This document shows positions 1 to 12,222 of a stretch of 64,000 nucleotides of DNA, piece after piece; positions within the stretch are counted from its first letter, which is position 1, and the number at the start of each line of letters is the position of its first letter. The notes under the pieces are model-generated. The model saw nothing but the letters and a program-made list of their open reading frames with translations. It was not told where the DNA came from and ran no database searches. This stretch comes from Tachypleus tridentatus. Taxonomy: Eukaryota > Arthropoda > Merostomata > Xiphosura > Limulidae. A program made the translations under genes and the position numbers. The stretch spans positions 94,182,170-94,246,169 of the forward strand of contig NC_134834.1 in the NCBI RefSeq assembly GCF_004210375.1. The letters are read 5' to 3'.

Positions 1-74
1 TCTTGCGGGCCAACACTCGCACAAGACAACTCGTTTGTTGTAAGTTTTGAAGCTTGTTCTATTCCTAGTAAAAT

Positions 75-348
75 GGCCCGGCATGGTCAAGTGTGTTAAG
101 GCGTTCGACTCGTAATCCGAGGGTCGCGGGGTCGAATTCCGGTCGCACCAAACATGCTCGCCCTTTCAGCCGTGCGGACGTTATAATGTGACGGTCAATC
201 CCACTATTCGTTGGTAAAAGAGTAGCCCAAGAGTTGGCGGCGGGTGGTGATGACTAGCTGCCTTCCCTCTAGTCTTACACTGCTAAATTAGAGACGGCTA
301 GCGCAGATAGCCTTCGAGTAGCTTTGCGCGAAATTCAAAACAAACAAA
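75..348 (+). repeat. SINE family A, full length
   Basis: tRNA-derived SINE of about 275 bp. The head has a pol III A-box-like TGGTCAAGTG and a B-box-like segment around GGTCGAATTCC; the anticodon-loop position reads CTCGTAA. The body (GACGGTCAATCCCACTATTCG, GACTAGCTGCC) and the tail (GCAGATAGCC, AGCTTTGCGCGAAATTC) are shared by all copies in this window. Flanked by CCTAGTAAA at 64-72 and CCTAGTGAA at 350-358, a probable target duplication with one mismatch. Confidence 0.9.
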
Positions 349-723
349 GCCTAGTGAATTAGGAGAACATTACATTCGTAAGAATGCAATCTGACCTTAT
401 CATTAATCAAAACAAAAGGACAGAGTCTTATTATATCTACGAAAAAAAACTTAGGCCCTAAAATATTGATTTTAATGGACAATAGAAAATGCACGTAAAA
501 TTTTGGTACGTTCAAAAAAGGCTGTAATGGTATAACTAGAATTAAAATAAAATTTAAAAAATATATCATGAGACTTTTGAAAAACTGCTCTTTGCCTGGC
601 TGAACAGGTTCAACTAACGTCGAAATTATTTTCTTTTAATATGGCGTTGTGCCATTAAAACTCCTATTGCGAATGTCCTTAAAATATTCCCTTGTGTACG
701 ATATCCGGTTTTTCTTTTGGCTT

Positions 724-993
724 GGTTCGTTTTGAATTTCGCAAAACTACACGAGGGCTATCTGCGCTAGTCGTCCCTAATTTAGCAGTGTAAGACTAGA
801 ATGAAGGCAGCTAGTCATCACCACCCACCGCCAACTCTTGGGCCACTCTTTTACCAACGAATAGTGGGATTGGCCGTAAATTATAACGCCCCCACGGCTG
901 AAATGGCGAGCATGTTTGGTGCGACCGGGATGCGAACCCGCGACCCTCAGATTACGAGTCGCACGCCTTAACACGCTTGGCCATGCCGGGCCT
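724..993 (-). repeat. SINE family A, full length
   Basis: Reverse-strand copy running from the tail (GAATTTCGCAAAACTACACG) to the tRNA-like head (GGCCATGCCGGGCCT). Apparent open frames on both strands here are SINE sequence, not genes. Confidence 0.9.
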
Positions 994-1097
994 CGGCAGT
1001 TGAAGTCTGGGTTCCAGTTGATAACAAAACGCAGCTCTAAAAATCAGACTTTACCATCCACTGGAAATTCACTTTCACGAGTATGTGTGTGTGTGTG

Positions 1098-1212
1098 TTT
1101 TACTTTTAGCAAAGCCACATTGGGCTATCTGCTGAGCCCACCGAGGGGAATCAAACCCCTGATTGTAGCGTTGTAAATCCGGAGACATACCGCTGTACTA
1201 GCGGGAGGCCAT
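1098..1212 (-). repeat. SINE family C
   Basis: About 115 bp. On the minus strand it reads from a tRNA-like head (AGCGGTATGTCTCCGG, then a B-box-like GGTTTGATTCCCC) to a tail with CAGATAGCCCAATGTGGC. It abuts a (GT)n run at 1083-1098, which is the SINE's simple-repeat end. Its head differs from families A and B, but the tail is related. Confidence 0.75.
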
Positions 1213-1498
1213 TTTCACGAACCCTAAGATGTATATATATTTAATTTCGCGTAACAAAAGTGTAAAACCGTATAATGTTAACAGTAGAACTTTATATTTA
1301 ATGTCTGCATTCGCAATCAGATGCACGAGTTGATACGATTAGAATATGTTTAGTCAGGTAAATTATTACTTTGACATCAAAAGTTTGCGCACGTAATGAT
1401 TTAAAGAATACGCGCTTATATACTTCTTACCGTCTGAAGCATAACTTTGGAAATTTCAAACAGAAATCTTTCTTGGATAAGCATAAGGATTTAGATGG

Positions 1499-1747
1499 TC
1501 TGTTTTGAATTTCGCACAAAGCTACACGAGGGCTATCTGCGCTAGCCATACCATATTTAGTAGTGTAAGACTAGAGGGAAGACAGCTAGTCATCACCCCA
1601 TCACCAACGCTTGGGCTACTCTTTTATCAACGAATAGTGGGATTGACCGTCGCATATAACGTCCCCATGTTTGGTGTGATGGGGATTCGAAACCGCGACC
1701 CTCGGATTACGAGTCTAGTGCTTTAATTACCTGGCCATGCCGAGCCT
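1499..1747 (-). repeat. SINE family A, with internal deletion
   Basis: Antisense copy with tail, body and head. About 20 bases between the GTCCCC and ATGTTTGG segments of the body are missing compared with the other copies. Confidence 0.88.
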
Positions 1748-4120
1748 AGCATAAGGAACAGATTAGTTTTGTTTGATATAAAAACCATTGTTCACTGAAT
1801 TATCTTTCTATTATAAGAAATGTAAAGGACCCAGCTTTAAAAGTTGTGCTGCACTAAACTAAAACAGAGCTGTAAGTAAGAGATAGATTAAAAATAAATG
1901 GGTGAAAGTGTGTCACAGACGAACCCATTACAGCCGGGGTCTAGAGTTTGCCTTAAGACTCTGGACTCTCTGGGACTATGGATCAAGTGTTATGCTTTAC
2001 CTGCAGTATAGTTTTACTAATTAAAGAAGTTGGACCGTCCTTGCTTCTTACGTCACTGTAAATAGTTAGTAACTTTATATTTTTAAATATCATTTTATTT
2101 CTTTCGAAGAATTTTATTCTTCGGTCAAGTATAGAATGCCCAACTGAAACGTCAAATGTTTCGTATTTCCAATGGTTCCTCTACTATGGTCGTTCATTGG
2201 CATTCGAAGCTTTCGCGTTTAAAAATATATACGTATATATAGTCGGTGATTCAAGGAATTTCATTTCATTTTGGGTTTGCACTGAAAAACAACTAATATT
2301 TCTAAATTCCATCTATCACATTGTTTGTTATTTAAAAGGCTAAAGGACGAAGCTAATATCGAGAATGTTAACACCACGTGAAATGTGACTGTAGTTAAAA
2401 GTGGTATTAGTGATTCACTGTTTGCAGCATTGTCTTTGATGCAACAATGCTATGCGCTAAAAGTCGCATACTAATTACGAATGCCGTGAATTCAATGTCA
2501 AACGCTGTATAAGGTTGTATGTCAGTGATACGAGTAGCATACTGGCTATTATGTATACGTCTGTACCGGTATTTTATTGATTTCGGATATGCAAGGTTTT
2601 ATCGAGCAACCAACAAGCTTTCATTTAATATTATTCATGTGAATTTGCGAATAAAAGCAAACTGAAGGTCAACCAGTGATCTCTAATCTCGTGGAAAATA
2701 TTTCTCTCTCAAAACTACCGGTTTTTGAAATCCTTTAGTAATAACAGGTGTAAATGTACCTTCGAAGTTGAGCAAGGAAAACACGAACTAGGAACAAAAA
2801 ATAGGAACAGCAATTAAACTTAGGTATTACAAAATTTCAACTACGTACCATTGTTTAACTTTGTGCACGAAATTATTGTAAATACAACGTAAGATGTCCT
2901 TGACACGTGCATTTACAGAGATTTACTTTAAGTTCGTAAAACCAGATCTTGTTTTACTAATACTGATTTGTTCTATAATGGCTAAAAATAAAGGCACCTG
3001 TTATTGACCTTTTAATATTAGATGTTAGGAACAAAGATCTGAGAATCTGACTGTAAAATATTATTATTTGTATAGTATGATCAACATTTAATATTGTAAC
3101 CAGGTTACACACTTCAATCTCCTTTTTCTATACAAAGTAAATGTAATGTTCAAAATCGCTTGTATGAGTACAAATTTTGCCACTTTTGTAAACGTTTAAT
3201 TTTAAGCACTAAGAAACTTGGTGAACAGAGAGCTAAGTTGTTTAGTTGTTGTTGTATTTTCTATAAACTTGTAATTAACTGGCAGTGAACAAAAATAAAA
3301 TCGCTTTGGAAGCAAAAGCTCATTCAACGTTTCAATACGTTCACTTAATAAGTTAAAAATAAGTTTGATTTTAAAGTGTTTGAAGCAAAAATTACAAGAA
3401 AATCGACGTTTATCCAACAGAGAAAATAACTCGCCAAAACAACTTGATCACCAAACTCGAACAAACCAGTCAGGTGCCTGAAAGATTCTGAGAACTCCAT
3501 GCTACCTCAAATAATCAAAATGAAAACGTGTTTATTTCTGTTACGTCCTATGCTAAAGCTAAAATTAACTGTCTTCAGGTAAATATAAGTTTCTACTTCG
3601 TTTCTGTTCTTAACACCTAGAAAGACATTATAATGCTACGAACTGCGTGTTATAAATCGACTTGTTATTTAAACCTTATTCATCTAGCGAGGACTCTAAG
3701 TAGAATGGCCATTTATGTGCAAAAGAAAATCACAGTCATAACGTTACATTAATTTACATTATATTAGATGGTTTAATAATATAATAAGCCGCTACCCGAT
3801 GTTTATAAAAAAATATACGAGATCCAAATTACACGTATTTCTCCCAATAAATGCTTTGTTCTTAAGCCTAATTTTGTCCCGAATAAAGTGATTAGAACAC
3901 GTAAGCACTTCAAAAACAGTGTTAGTAACCGCTTTTACGTATTTTATTTACACTGTCTGCAGTCCTTTTTGGCAAGCAGTGAGTTTACGTACTTACAAGG
4001 TTAAAATACTTGTGGACAGTGGACAGAAAGACATTATATGAAACTTGTTTACCTGATAACGTTGACATAACCAGCATTAAAGAAGGAATGGAATATAAAT
4101 TTACATTCACACAGATGCTA
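1748..4120. other. Gene-free AT-rich DNA
   Basis: No recognised gene, transposon or RNA. The 71-codon minus-strand frame at 3202-3417 has no domain or initiation context to support it. Confidence 0.5.
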
Positions 4121-4240
4121 ATGTGTGTTTTCTTATAGCAAAGCCACATCGAACTATCTGCTGAGTTCTCCGAGGAGAATCTAACGCCTGATTTTAGCGT
4201 TGTAAATCCGAAGACTTACCGTTGTACCAGCGGGGGACCA
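4121..4240 (-). repeat. SINE family C, diverged
   Basis: Matches the copy at 1098-1212 in order (AGCAAAGCCACATCG, CTGAG, GTTGTAAATCCG, ACTTACCG) with many substitutions, so an older insertion. Confidence 0.7.
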
Positions 4241-5282
4241 GATGCTAATTAAACATTTTAAAAACGAAACTACTGTGTTTCTTGCAACTGATTGTCAGTC
4301 ATTTGCTACTCAAGAGAAACCGAACTTCTGTAACATTTATACTGATGAGTGAAACAAACCAATTCAATGGTTTGTTATACTGACCTCTAATATGTATCTT
4401 CTTTTTTACAGCGTTATAAGTGATCTGAAAATACAGTATTTTCCAAAATTTGAACAAATTAAATAAATAAAATATCCATCATACACATCGAGTTCTTATT
4501 TTTTATAAGTGAGAGGTTCAATACCTATTTTAACTATGTGATTCCTGGGCCAAGAGAAGAAAGCGTATTTCCATCAATAAGAAAAGACTGTGTTGATATT
4601 ATTTTTTAAAGTTTAAGAATATACCTAGTGCAGTATCTCACAATTCTAGATCACCTACACTTAATGATTTCTCTCACCAGAAATATTCAGAACAGAATTA
4701 TGTTTCAGCTCATACTAACTTATTAAAACAGAACCACTTCAATATGGTCGACATACCAGGATGAGATGAATGACAGTTAACCTTGGCCAACTGAATATAC
4801 GATGTATGTAATGATCATTGTGACATATAACCTAGGTCAAAGCAAGGATTAAATCAAGTTCACAATTGTTTATATGCATTTTAAAAGTACTTAACTAAAT
4901 ATAAAACACAGGAAACTATTATTTAATATACTTAAACGAGGTCAATATCTTATAGTGGCAGAAGTACATTTTAGCAGATTTCAACTCTTACAAATATAGT
5001 AATAATATTTAAATAATATAAACATTCCTATATGTTTTCTTTATTTTTATGTAGGATAATCTATGATTTCTTTATACTGTAAAAGTTGAATAAGCGTGTA
5101 GGAAAGTCACGTAACAACCCCAGCCAATATGAAGTTGAACCGAAGGTATCGGAGCAACCTTTTAACATTAGTTGGTGTTGCTTAGATGAGTTTGATTCCA
5201 CCTGAAACCTATCACTCATTACATCTGTTTTTAAGACACTGGAAAGGAAATTTAAGAAGTACTGAGATGTACTAACCAATCT
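4241..5282. other. Gene-free AT-rich DNA
   Basis: Nothing recognised. The minus-strand frame 5061-5291 is unsupported. Confidence 0.45.
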
Positions 5283-6590
5283 TTGCTGCATTTTATGATT
5301 TATAGAGCTTTAAAGCAGCAAATATTGAAAGCTTTGTGCAACATAAACATGTTATCTGATCGCATTTGTACCAAGACATTGACCAATATTGTAGATATTG
5401 TAATATTTGCACTCTTCAAAGGAAAGATGGCTGCATCTTTAGAGAACCACCCTAGATGTAACTGTCCTTTTCCCATAGCTGAAAGATATAACTGGCATTT
5501 GACAGTTATTACTAATTATTTCACCAAATGATCTGAAACTTATATATGTTAGCACAGTCTGTCATAAATATTTTGGCTGAACAATCTGTTATATACTTTT
5601 GCTTGCCACAAGGTTCTATGGGCTAATTGAAATAGATAGTTGTTTGCATAGTTCATCTGGTGTTGGGTGTAGCAAAAACAAGCAGTTCACCATATCATCT
5701 ATAATCTGATAGTCTAGCTGAAAAAAGATATGTGTTTCCTAAGTTTTCAAACCCTAATTAAGCTGATAGTGATGAGCATACACTGTGTGCCATGATAACA
5801 AACAGCACAATAGAACAATAGTCAACTATTGTTCTTAAAATCTTCTGATGTTCGGACAGGAAGTACAACTGCAAGTAGATCTTATGTACGCCTCTCCACC
5901 CACTGCAGAAGTAAGAGATTCATTAGATGGGAATCGAATCTAATGATGTAGAATTGAACTACGGCAGCAACTACGAGAATTTGATACGTGTCTGTAAGTT
6001 AAACATTTAATACTTGAAAGCTGTAGTGAACATGATAACATATTAGGTAAACAAGTTGTAAGGAATATTTAGAATATTGAGTAAAAGGATGAAGTCAATT
6101 AACAAATAAAACAAGAAAGAACAGGATAGTGCAACAGTTGTAGCAATATTATGCAAGTATTCAGAACCAACTTAACTGCAGTGAAACTGTTTTATTATTT
6201 AACTTTGAAAGTTAATTTATAATAGATGAATTTTCTGTAATGAAATGTTCGATATTGGATGATCCAGATGATATGACTTTGAAATTGGTAATCACGATAT
6301 AGTGGTTCTTGTTTTCAATATGTTTATGAATTGTGGAGTCTGATGGATTAATAGCTTTTGCCAGCTCTCTTTGATACTCTTATGTGTATTTGGTGTATAG
6401 CTTTGCCAACGTAAGGGACATTACAGCCATCACTTATGTATTTATACACAATCGTGGAACTCATAGGGATAGGTGACAAGTTTTAGACTTGATAGATCTT
6501 GAATCTTAAAAGATGTTTTAAATATCGTTTGTAGCTTAACCTGTGGATAAAAAAATTAATTATTTTTAAAATCTGTAGCTCAACCTGTGG

Positions 6591-6713
6591 GCTCCCCAGT
6601 AGCTCAGCAGTATGTCTGCGGACTTACAACGCCAAAAACCGGGTTTCGATACCCGTTGTGGGCAGAAAACAGATAGCTCATTGTGTATCTTTGTGCTTAA
6701 CTCGAAACAACAA
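6591..6713 (+). repeat. SINE family B
   Basis: tRNA-like head GCTCCCCAGTAGCTCAG with a B-box-like GGTTTCGATACCC, tail CAGATAGCTCATTGTGTA then TTTGTGCTTAA. Flanked by TCAACCTGTGG (6580-6590) and TCAACTTGTGG (6714-6724), a target duplication with one mismatch. Confidence 0.85.
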
Positions 6714-7001
6714 TCAACTTGTGGATAAAAAATTTAATTAATCTTAAAATTCGTGATTTTAATATAGAACTTTGTTTATCTAAGAAAGGATGACGAGTCT
6801 TAATGAGTACTTGTTTACAGAATATGGTTTCTGTGGGTTTCAGTTTTGTTAGAAAGGAAATTGCATTTTAGGGCTTGTATAAATTGTTGTTGTTTATTAC
6901 AATATTCTGTAAGCTAGTTGTTTGGATATGTAGTCAAAACGGATATTATATGCCTTTTTGACAAGACTGTGTATAAGATTGTGTTTTTTTAAGGTTTTTT
7001 T

Positions 7002-7275
7002 CGTTTGTTTTTGAATTTCGCACAAAGCTACTCGAGGGCTATCTGTGCTAGCCGTCCATAATTTAGCAGTGTAAGACTAGAGGGAAGGCAGCTAGTCATC
7101 ACCACCCACCGCCAACTCTTGGGCTACTCTTTTACCAACGAATAGTGGGATTGACCGTCACATTATAACGCCCCCACGGCTGAAAGGGCGAGCATGTTTG
7201 GCGCGACCGGGATGCGAACCCGCGACCCTCAGATTACGATTCGCACGCCTTAACACGCTTTGCCATGCCGGACCT
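7002..7275 (-). repeat. SINE family A, full length
   Basis: Complete antisense copy, from the T-rich end complementary to the tail through to GCCATGCCGGACCT. It lies within the gypsy remnant and is therefore younger than it. Confidence 0.9.
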
Positions 7276-8055
7276 GTGTGTTTTAAGAAATACAGAATAA
7301 AACTGTGGAAACAAGTATGTAAACATGTACATGTTTTTTACTGTAAACAGATGTTGTAAGCTGGTTATCTAATACTCTCATTTAGATATGAAGAAAAGGA
7401 ATGTGTACATTGCGAAATGTTCAAAAAATTAAATGTTTGTTGTCGTTCTTACCCTCATTCTAATGTTCATCATTATACCACAGTATCCAGTAGGTGGAAG
7501 AGGACAATAGGTGGAACAAAAATTCGGAGCTGGTGACAGAGCATAGTTGTGGTATATGTCTGCAGCGAAGAAACAACTGAATTCTGTCTGGACTGGTCCA
7601 TATCTTGTTTATCGATAGCTCAATCATGTTAATTATAAGTTACAGCACCTGTACTGCGCATGTGCGTATGTCAAACTTGTTGAAAAGCTCAAATTCTATA
7701 TCATTTTTGAACACGTTAAACTAGTTACGCCAGGAGTGAAGTGGTGAGGAAGAAATAAACTGGTATCACACATATCTCTGTTCAAGAAGAGTGAGATGAA
7801 GAGATAACTGTATTGGAACAGTTACTCTGAACTGCTGGTCAACCAAGACACCAGTCTTCTGATTGTTATGAGCAGCATTAACTGCTTGACCAACAACTAA
7901 GTGGCCTGTGGCTTGCAATCAAACACTGAAGGGAAGTGTAGTTCTTGACTTCTGAGCTATCAAGTGATGTTTATGGGCAATTTATGCATGATATTGTACA
8001 ACTGTCATTGATGGGTTTACTACTGTATATCTATTTTAATACTGAAGTTTGTTTA

Positions 8056-8322
8056 GGCCCGCCATGGCCAAGTGAGGTAAGGCGTTCGACTCCTAATCTG
8101 AGGGTCGCGGGTTCGAATCGCCGTCACACCAAACATGTTCTCCTTTTTAGCCGTGGATGCGTAAAAATGTGACGGTCAATTCGTTGGTAAAAAAGTAGCC
8201 CAAGAGTTGGCGGTGGGTGGTGATGACTAGCTGCCTTCCCTCTAGTCTTACACTACTAAATTAGGGACGGCTAGCGCAGATAGCCCTCGTGTAGCTTTGC
8301 GCGAAATTCACAAACAAACAAG
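8056..8322 (+). repeat. SINE family A, full length
   Basis: Head GGCCCGCCATGGCCAAGTG, B-box GGTTCGAATC, body and tail ending CAAACAAACAAG. Around 16 bases of the CAATCCCACTATTCG region are missing. Confidence 0.9.
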
Positions 8323-9343
8323 TTTGTTTAAGTTAAATTTATAGCTAGAAATGTAAATAACTTATACTGTTAAATCCGTGTTGCAAAATTCCCGCCTATT
8401 CAGTACATCTTTGGAGGATTCTAGAACGTAAGAATTGACAATATATGTATATACGTAAACATTAGCGTATCGTCAGTATTGTTGTGCAGAGTGAAATTTC
8501 TAGAAACACTCCTGACGCCTATAAATGTAACAAACACGACGCGCCGAAAGACATTATATATTGTTGGTTTGCTATAGTTGATATACTATAAACTTCGGAA
8601 GCTATAACTTTAATTAATGTTTATTAATCGTGAACTTCAGATATACTTATCATTAACGTTTATAGATCTTGAAAGTTACAAACCACTCAAGTTGAGTGGA
8701 TTTACATCAGACGTTAATATTTTTTACGAAAACATTATATAACTTCATCGGAGAAAAACTGTACGAAAATATCAAAACTAGCTAGCTCCATTTAAAGTGG
8801 ATTTTACCTGTATCAACTTAAAATTAATTCACTCGTCATGAACCCTCGATAAGTTATCCACTTTCCGTCCAGAGAGAGAACTCAATATTGTTTGTAAGTT
8901 TGTAAAACTTTTGTATATAAATCGTTATTTATAATAACCGTTATGACAAATTGTATTATTGTTTATATATTAAAATATATTTGTATTAAGAAAGAAAACT
9001 ATATGTATCAGTCTTGTTGGCAAATGTCATAAACTGGATACATATCAATATTTATTTATCTTCTAAATTTAAATTATCATTTAACTTAGTTTCAGACTAT
9101 TTGAAATTGTAATACGTTACATTCATTTGACAGTCAGGACAGTATTGGTTGGAAAATCAATGATTGGAAGGAAGTGGGTTTCCTTTCTTTTTGAGCTATC
9201 AAGTGATGTTATATGGTGAGATATGCATGTTGTACGTTTTGTGATAGCTGTGTGACTGTTTCACAGCTATAGGTGTTAGTCGAAATGTTGAACACTCACA
9301 AATTATAGCAATTTCTACTTTCCGGGCTATCAAATTATATTTA
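8323..9343. other. Gene-free DNA, possible LTR-derived
   Basis: No gene. A segment with GAGCTATCAAGTGATGTT and ATGCATG occurs at 7949-7990 and again at 9192-9227, downstream of the gypsy remnant. This could be pieces of a decayed LTR, but no clean LTR boundary is visible. Confidence 0.35.
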
Positions 9344-10632
9344 TCAGGTCACCCCATAGGTAATGTCCGAAAATTTAATACAGAAAGTGCATCATCATTT
9401 CTGTCTTTGTAGGAGGCTTTAATGGCTACAATATGGGAAGGGCATGTATAAAAATGTTCAGACAAATAAAAACAAAACTAACCCAACTCCACTTTTTCAG
9501 ATCATTAATGGAATAAACCCTTATGAAGATGGATGTGTCTGAGGAACACATTAGGCATATAATGCTTTATGGGTTTAAAAAGCAATAGTGCAGCAGAAAC
9601 TACAAAAATCATTCAAGGTGTTTATGGTTGCAGCAGAAACTACAAAAACATTCAAGGTGTTTATAGTGCGGAGTCTCTCAATGAAAGAAAATGTCTAAGG
9701 TGGTTTCAGAAGTTCAGAACAGGTGACAACAGCTTAAGTGATGCGCCAAGTTCATGTAGTCCTGTTACGTTTAATGATGACTTGCTGCTGCCTGCACTTA
9801 ATGAAGATTGTGCTACAACAGTTGAAGAACTACCACAGAAACTTAATTCAACCCATTCAACAGTTTACCATAATCTGCAATATCTTGGAAAGGTGTCAAA
9901 ACTTTGAAAATAGTTCCCCCATGATTTGACATAAGCCAACCTTAGAGCAAGAGTGGATATTTGCACTCTCGTGAACGTAACTCACCTTTTTTGGACAGAT
10001 TAGTGACTGGAGATGAAAAACGGATATTTTATAAAAACGTTAAGCGCCGTAGATGATGGCTCAGTGCAGGTAAACTGGCTAAAGCACAGCCTAAAATGGA
10101 CCTCCAACCTAGGAAAGTCTTGTTAAGCGTTTGGTGGGATATTGTTTGTATGATTCACTTTGACTTCCTGCTACTCAATGTAACAATTACATCATACATC
10201 TATTGTCAAAAGTTAGAGCACTTGAATGTTGCAGTGAACGAAAAGAGGCCTTCTTTGATTAGTCTTAAAGGTGTTGTGTTACACTAAAATAATGCACTGT
10301 CCCATACAACAAGGATCACATCTGGAAAGACTGAAGACCTAGACTGGGAAAAACTTCCACATACTCCTTATTCTCCATACCTTCCCCATCTGATTAACAT
10401 CTATTCCGATGTTTGCAGAACAATCTGGAACACATGAAGATGTCAAAACTACCCTCTCTACATTCTTTTCCTCCAAACGCCAAGAAGTGACGTTCAGAAG
10501 CTTGTGAATCGTTGGCAGAAAGCAATTAATAATAATAGAACATACATTATTGATTAAATAACATTAAAAGCGTTTGAAACCCTTTCTATTTTTCTGAACC
10601 TAAAATCAGACATCGCTTAAGGGATGACCTAA
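9344..10632 (+). mobile_element. Mariner transposon, inactive copy
   Basis: 1289 bp bounded by terminal inverted repeats: TCAGGTCACCCC at the left, and the complement of TTAGGTCATCCC at the right, with similarity extending about 30 bp. TA flanks at 9342-9343 and 10633-10634. Transposase pieces begin with DVSEEHIRHIMLYGF (from 9529) and include RWFQKFRTGD, GKVSKL, VTGDEK, RKVLLSVWWD and KRPSL, then YSPYL. Stops and frameshifts interrupt it. The second catalytic aspartate region reads H-stop-N-N-A instead of HxDNA, and the third is scrambled. An internal 40-bp duplication at 9590-9668 repeats the AAETTK segment. The subfamily is not certain. Confidence 0.9.
9529..10558 (+). pseudogene. Mariner transposase pseudogene
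   Basis: Best start is ATG at 9529; the frame closes with a TAG after GFKKQ. The longest surviving frame is 9569-9907 (112 residues), covering the N-terminal helix-turn-helix part up to GKVSKL; a second piece, 10096-10287, covers PRKVLLSVWWD to GVVLH. The normal family length is about 345 residues, so this copy cannot make an active enzyme. Confidence 0.88.
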
Positions 10633-10634
10633 TA

Positions 10635-11401
10635 TGACTAAACCATTGGTGAAATATTTTGCAAGAATTGTTCTGTCTGTCTAATAAGTTGCAGTCAAGC
10701 TCCTATAGAGAAGGTCATTCAAAAGCCAATAGATAGATAATTAGGATAAATATTATTATCAGATGAAAGTCCTAGAGAAATTTAAAGTTGAAATAATCTT
10801 CCATAGATTCTGAAAAATATGATGAAAGGACTTTGGAAGCTTTATTTTCTGAGTACTCAGATTAAGTTTTTCTGTAAAGAGTTCCTGATTCAAATCGCGA
10901 ACGTCAGGCACACTTTTTGTTGTGTCACTATATAAGATTGCATCCTGAAATCTGGTTAGTGCTTACCACGTTCCAGACTATTATTAAGGGAGTTATGTTC
11001 TAACGCTGCCAGAAAGGTTAGAATTAATTAAATAAAAGAGACAAAAAATGTACCATTTTGCTATTTTTTTTGATTGAAATATATTTTGAATTTATTTGAT
11101 GTACTGATTTTGACCGACCGCGATGTCATGATGACAAAAGTTATTTACTGGTATCCCTTCTGTGTCTTCTACATTGAAATGCCGTTATGCGCATGTATTT
11201 TGACCTCTCAAAATGCGGTCTGAGAGGATGCTGATTGTAGAATAGAACATAATTGTTCATGTTAAACTAAGGCTAAATTTTTAAGGTGTCATTTGGTCGT
11301 TTTTATTGGTGTTTTGGTGCGCATGGAAAGCATGACTTGTTGTGACGTTGGTTAACATCAAAACTAGACCAGATGTTGAATGGTTACGTCATTTACTTCA
11401 A
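10635..11401. other. Gene-free DNA
   Basis: No gene, repeat or RNA recognised between the mariner and the next SINE. Confidence 0.5.
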
Positions 11402-11962
11402 GTTTGTTTGTTTTTGAATTTCGCACAAGAGGGCTATCTGCGCTAGCCGTCCCTAATTTAGCAGTGTAAAACTAGAGGGAAGGCATCTATTCATCACCAC
11501 CCACTGCCAACTCTTGGGCTACTCTTTTACTAACGGGCCTGGCATGGCCTAGCGCGTTAAGGCGTGCGCTTCGTAATCTGAGGGTCGCGGGTTCGCGCCC
11601 GAGTCGCGCCAAACATGCTCGCCCTCCCAGCCGTGGGGGCGTTATAATGTGACGGTCAATCCCACTATTCGTTGGTAAAAGAGTAGCCCAAGAGTTGGCG
11701 GTGGGTGGTGATGTCTAGCTGCCTTCCCTCTAGTCTTACACTGCTAAATTAGAAACGGCTAGCACAGATAGCCCTCGAGTTGCTTTGTGCAAAATTCCAA
11801 AAAACAAACAAACAATATTTTACTAACGAATAGTGGGATTAACCATCATAATATAACCCCCCCACGGCTGAAAGGGCAAGCATGCTTGGTGTGAGGAGGA
11901 CTCGAGGCTGCGACTCTTGGATCACGAGTCGAGTGCCTTAACCACCTGGCCATGCTGAGCCC
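11402..11962 (-). repeat. SINE family A, split by a nested SINE
   Basis: The antisense copy is interrupted at its CTCTTTTACTAAC position: the tail and half the body lie at 11402-11534, the rest of the body and the head at 11818-11962 (ending CCATGCTGAGCC). The two parts join seamlessly when the nested SINE and one copy of the duplication are ignored. Confidence 0.93.
11535..11817 (+). repeat. SINE family A, nested insertion with 10-bp target duplication
   Basis: Full-length sense SINE (GGGCCTGGCATGGCC to CAAACAAACAA) inserted into an older antisense SINE. The target TTTTACTAAC is present at 11525-11534 and 11818-11827, a perfect 10-bp duplication. Confidence 0.95.
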
Positions 11963-12084
11963 TTCAAATTTGTGTTGGTTAATAACATTGTTGGTTGTGA
12001 GTGCTACAGCACAAGTGTGTTTTATTTCACATATCTAAATCAGTATGTGTATATTTAAATATATACACAAAAATATAATATGTA

Positions 12085-12222
12085 GATTTTTGTTTGTTTG
12101 TTTATTTGTCATTAAGCACAAAGCTACACAATGGGCTATCTGTACTCTGCTGACCATGGGTATCGAAAGCCGGTTTCTAGCAGTGTGAGTCCGTAGACAT
12201 ACCACTATGCCACTGGGGGGCA
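12085..12222 (-). repeat. SINE family B
   Basis: Antisense copy: TTGTTTGTTTATTTG, AAGCACAAAGCTACACAATG, GGCTATCTGTACTCTG, then ATCGAAAGCCGG (B-box complement) and CATACCACTATGCCACTGGG (A-box complement). Confidence 0.82.

Larger units (their letters stand above)
5283..7730 (+). mobile_element. Ty3/gypsy retrotransposon remnant: integrase and 3' pol end
   Basis: Decayed integrase segments can be read in order in shifting frames: PFPIAERYNWHLTVITNYF (about 5470-5525), a KTSSSPYHL segment (about 5670-5700), GQEVQLQVDLMYASPPT (about 5856-5906), and the C-terminal FGAGDRA and WTGPYLVYR pieces (about 7530-7620). These match the order core domain, substrate loop, C-terminal domain in Ty3/gypsy integrases. 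Stops and frameshifts are many, so it is dead. A family B SINE (6591-6713) and a family A SINE (7002-7275) have inserted between the core and C-terminal pieces. Long terminal repeats are not identified. Confidence 0.72.

Noticed and set aside
75..348. A tRNA gene at the SINE head
   Set aside because: The head has A- and B-box-like sequence, but the acceptor stem does not pair and it continues into a SINE body repeated many times in the window.
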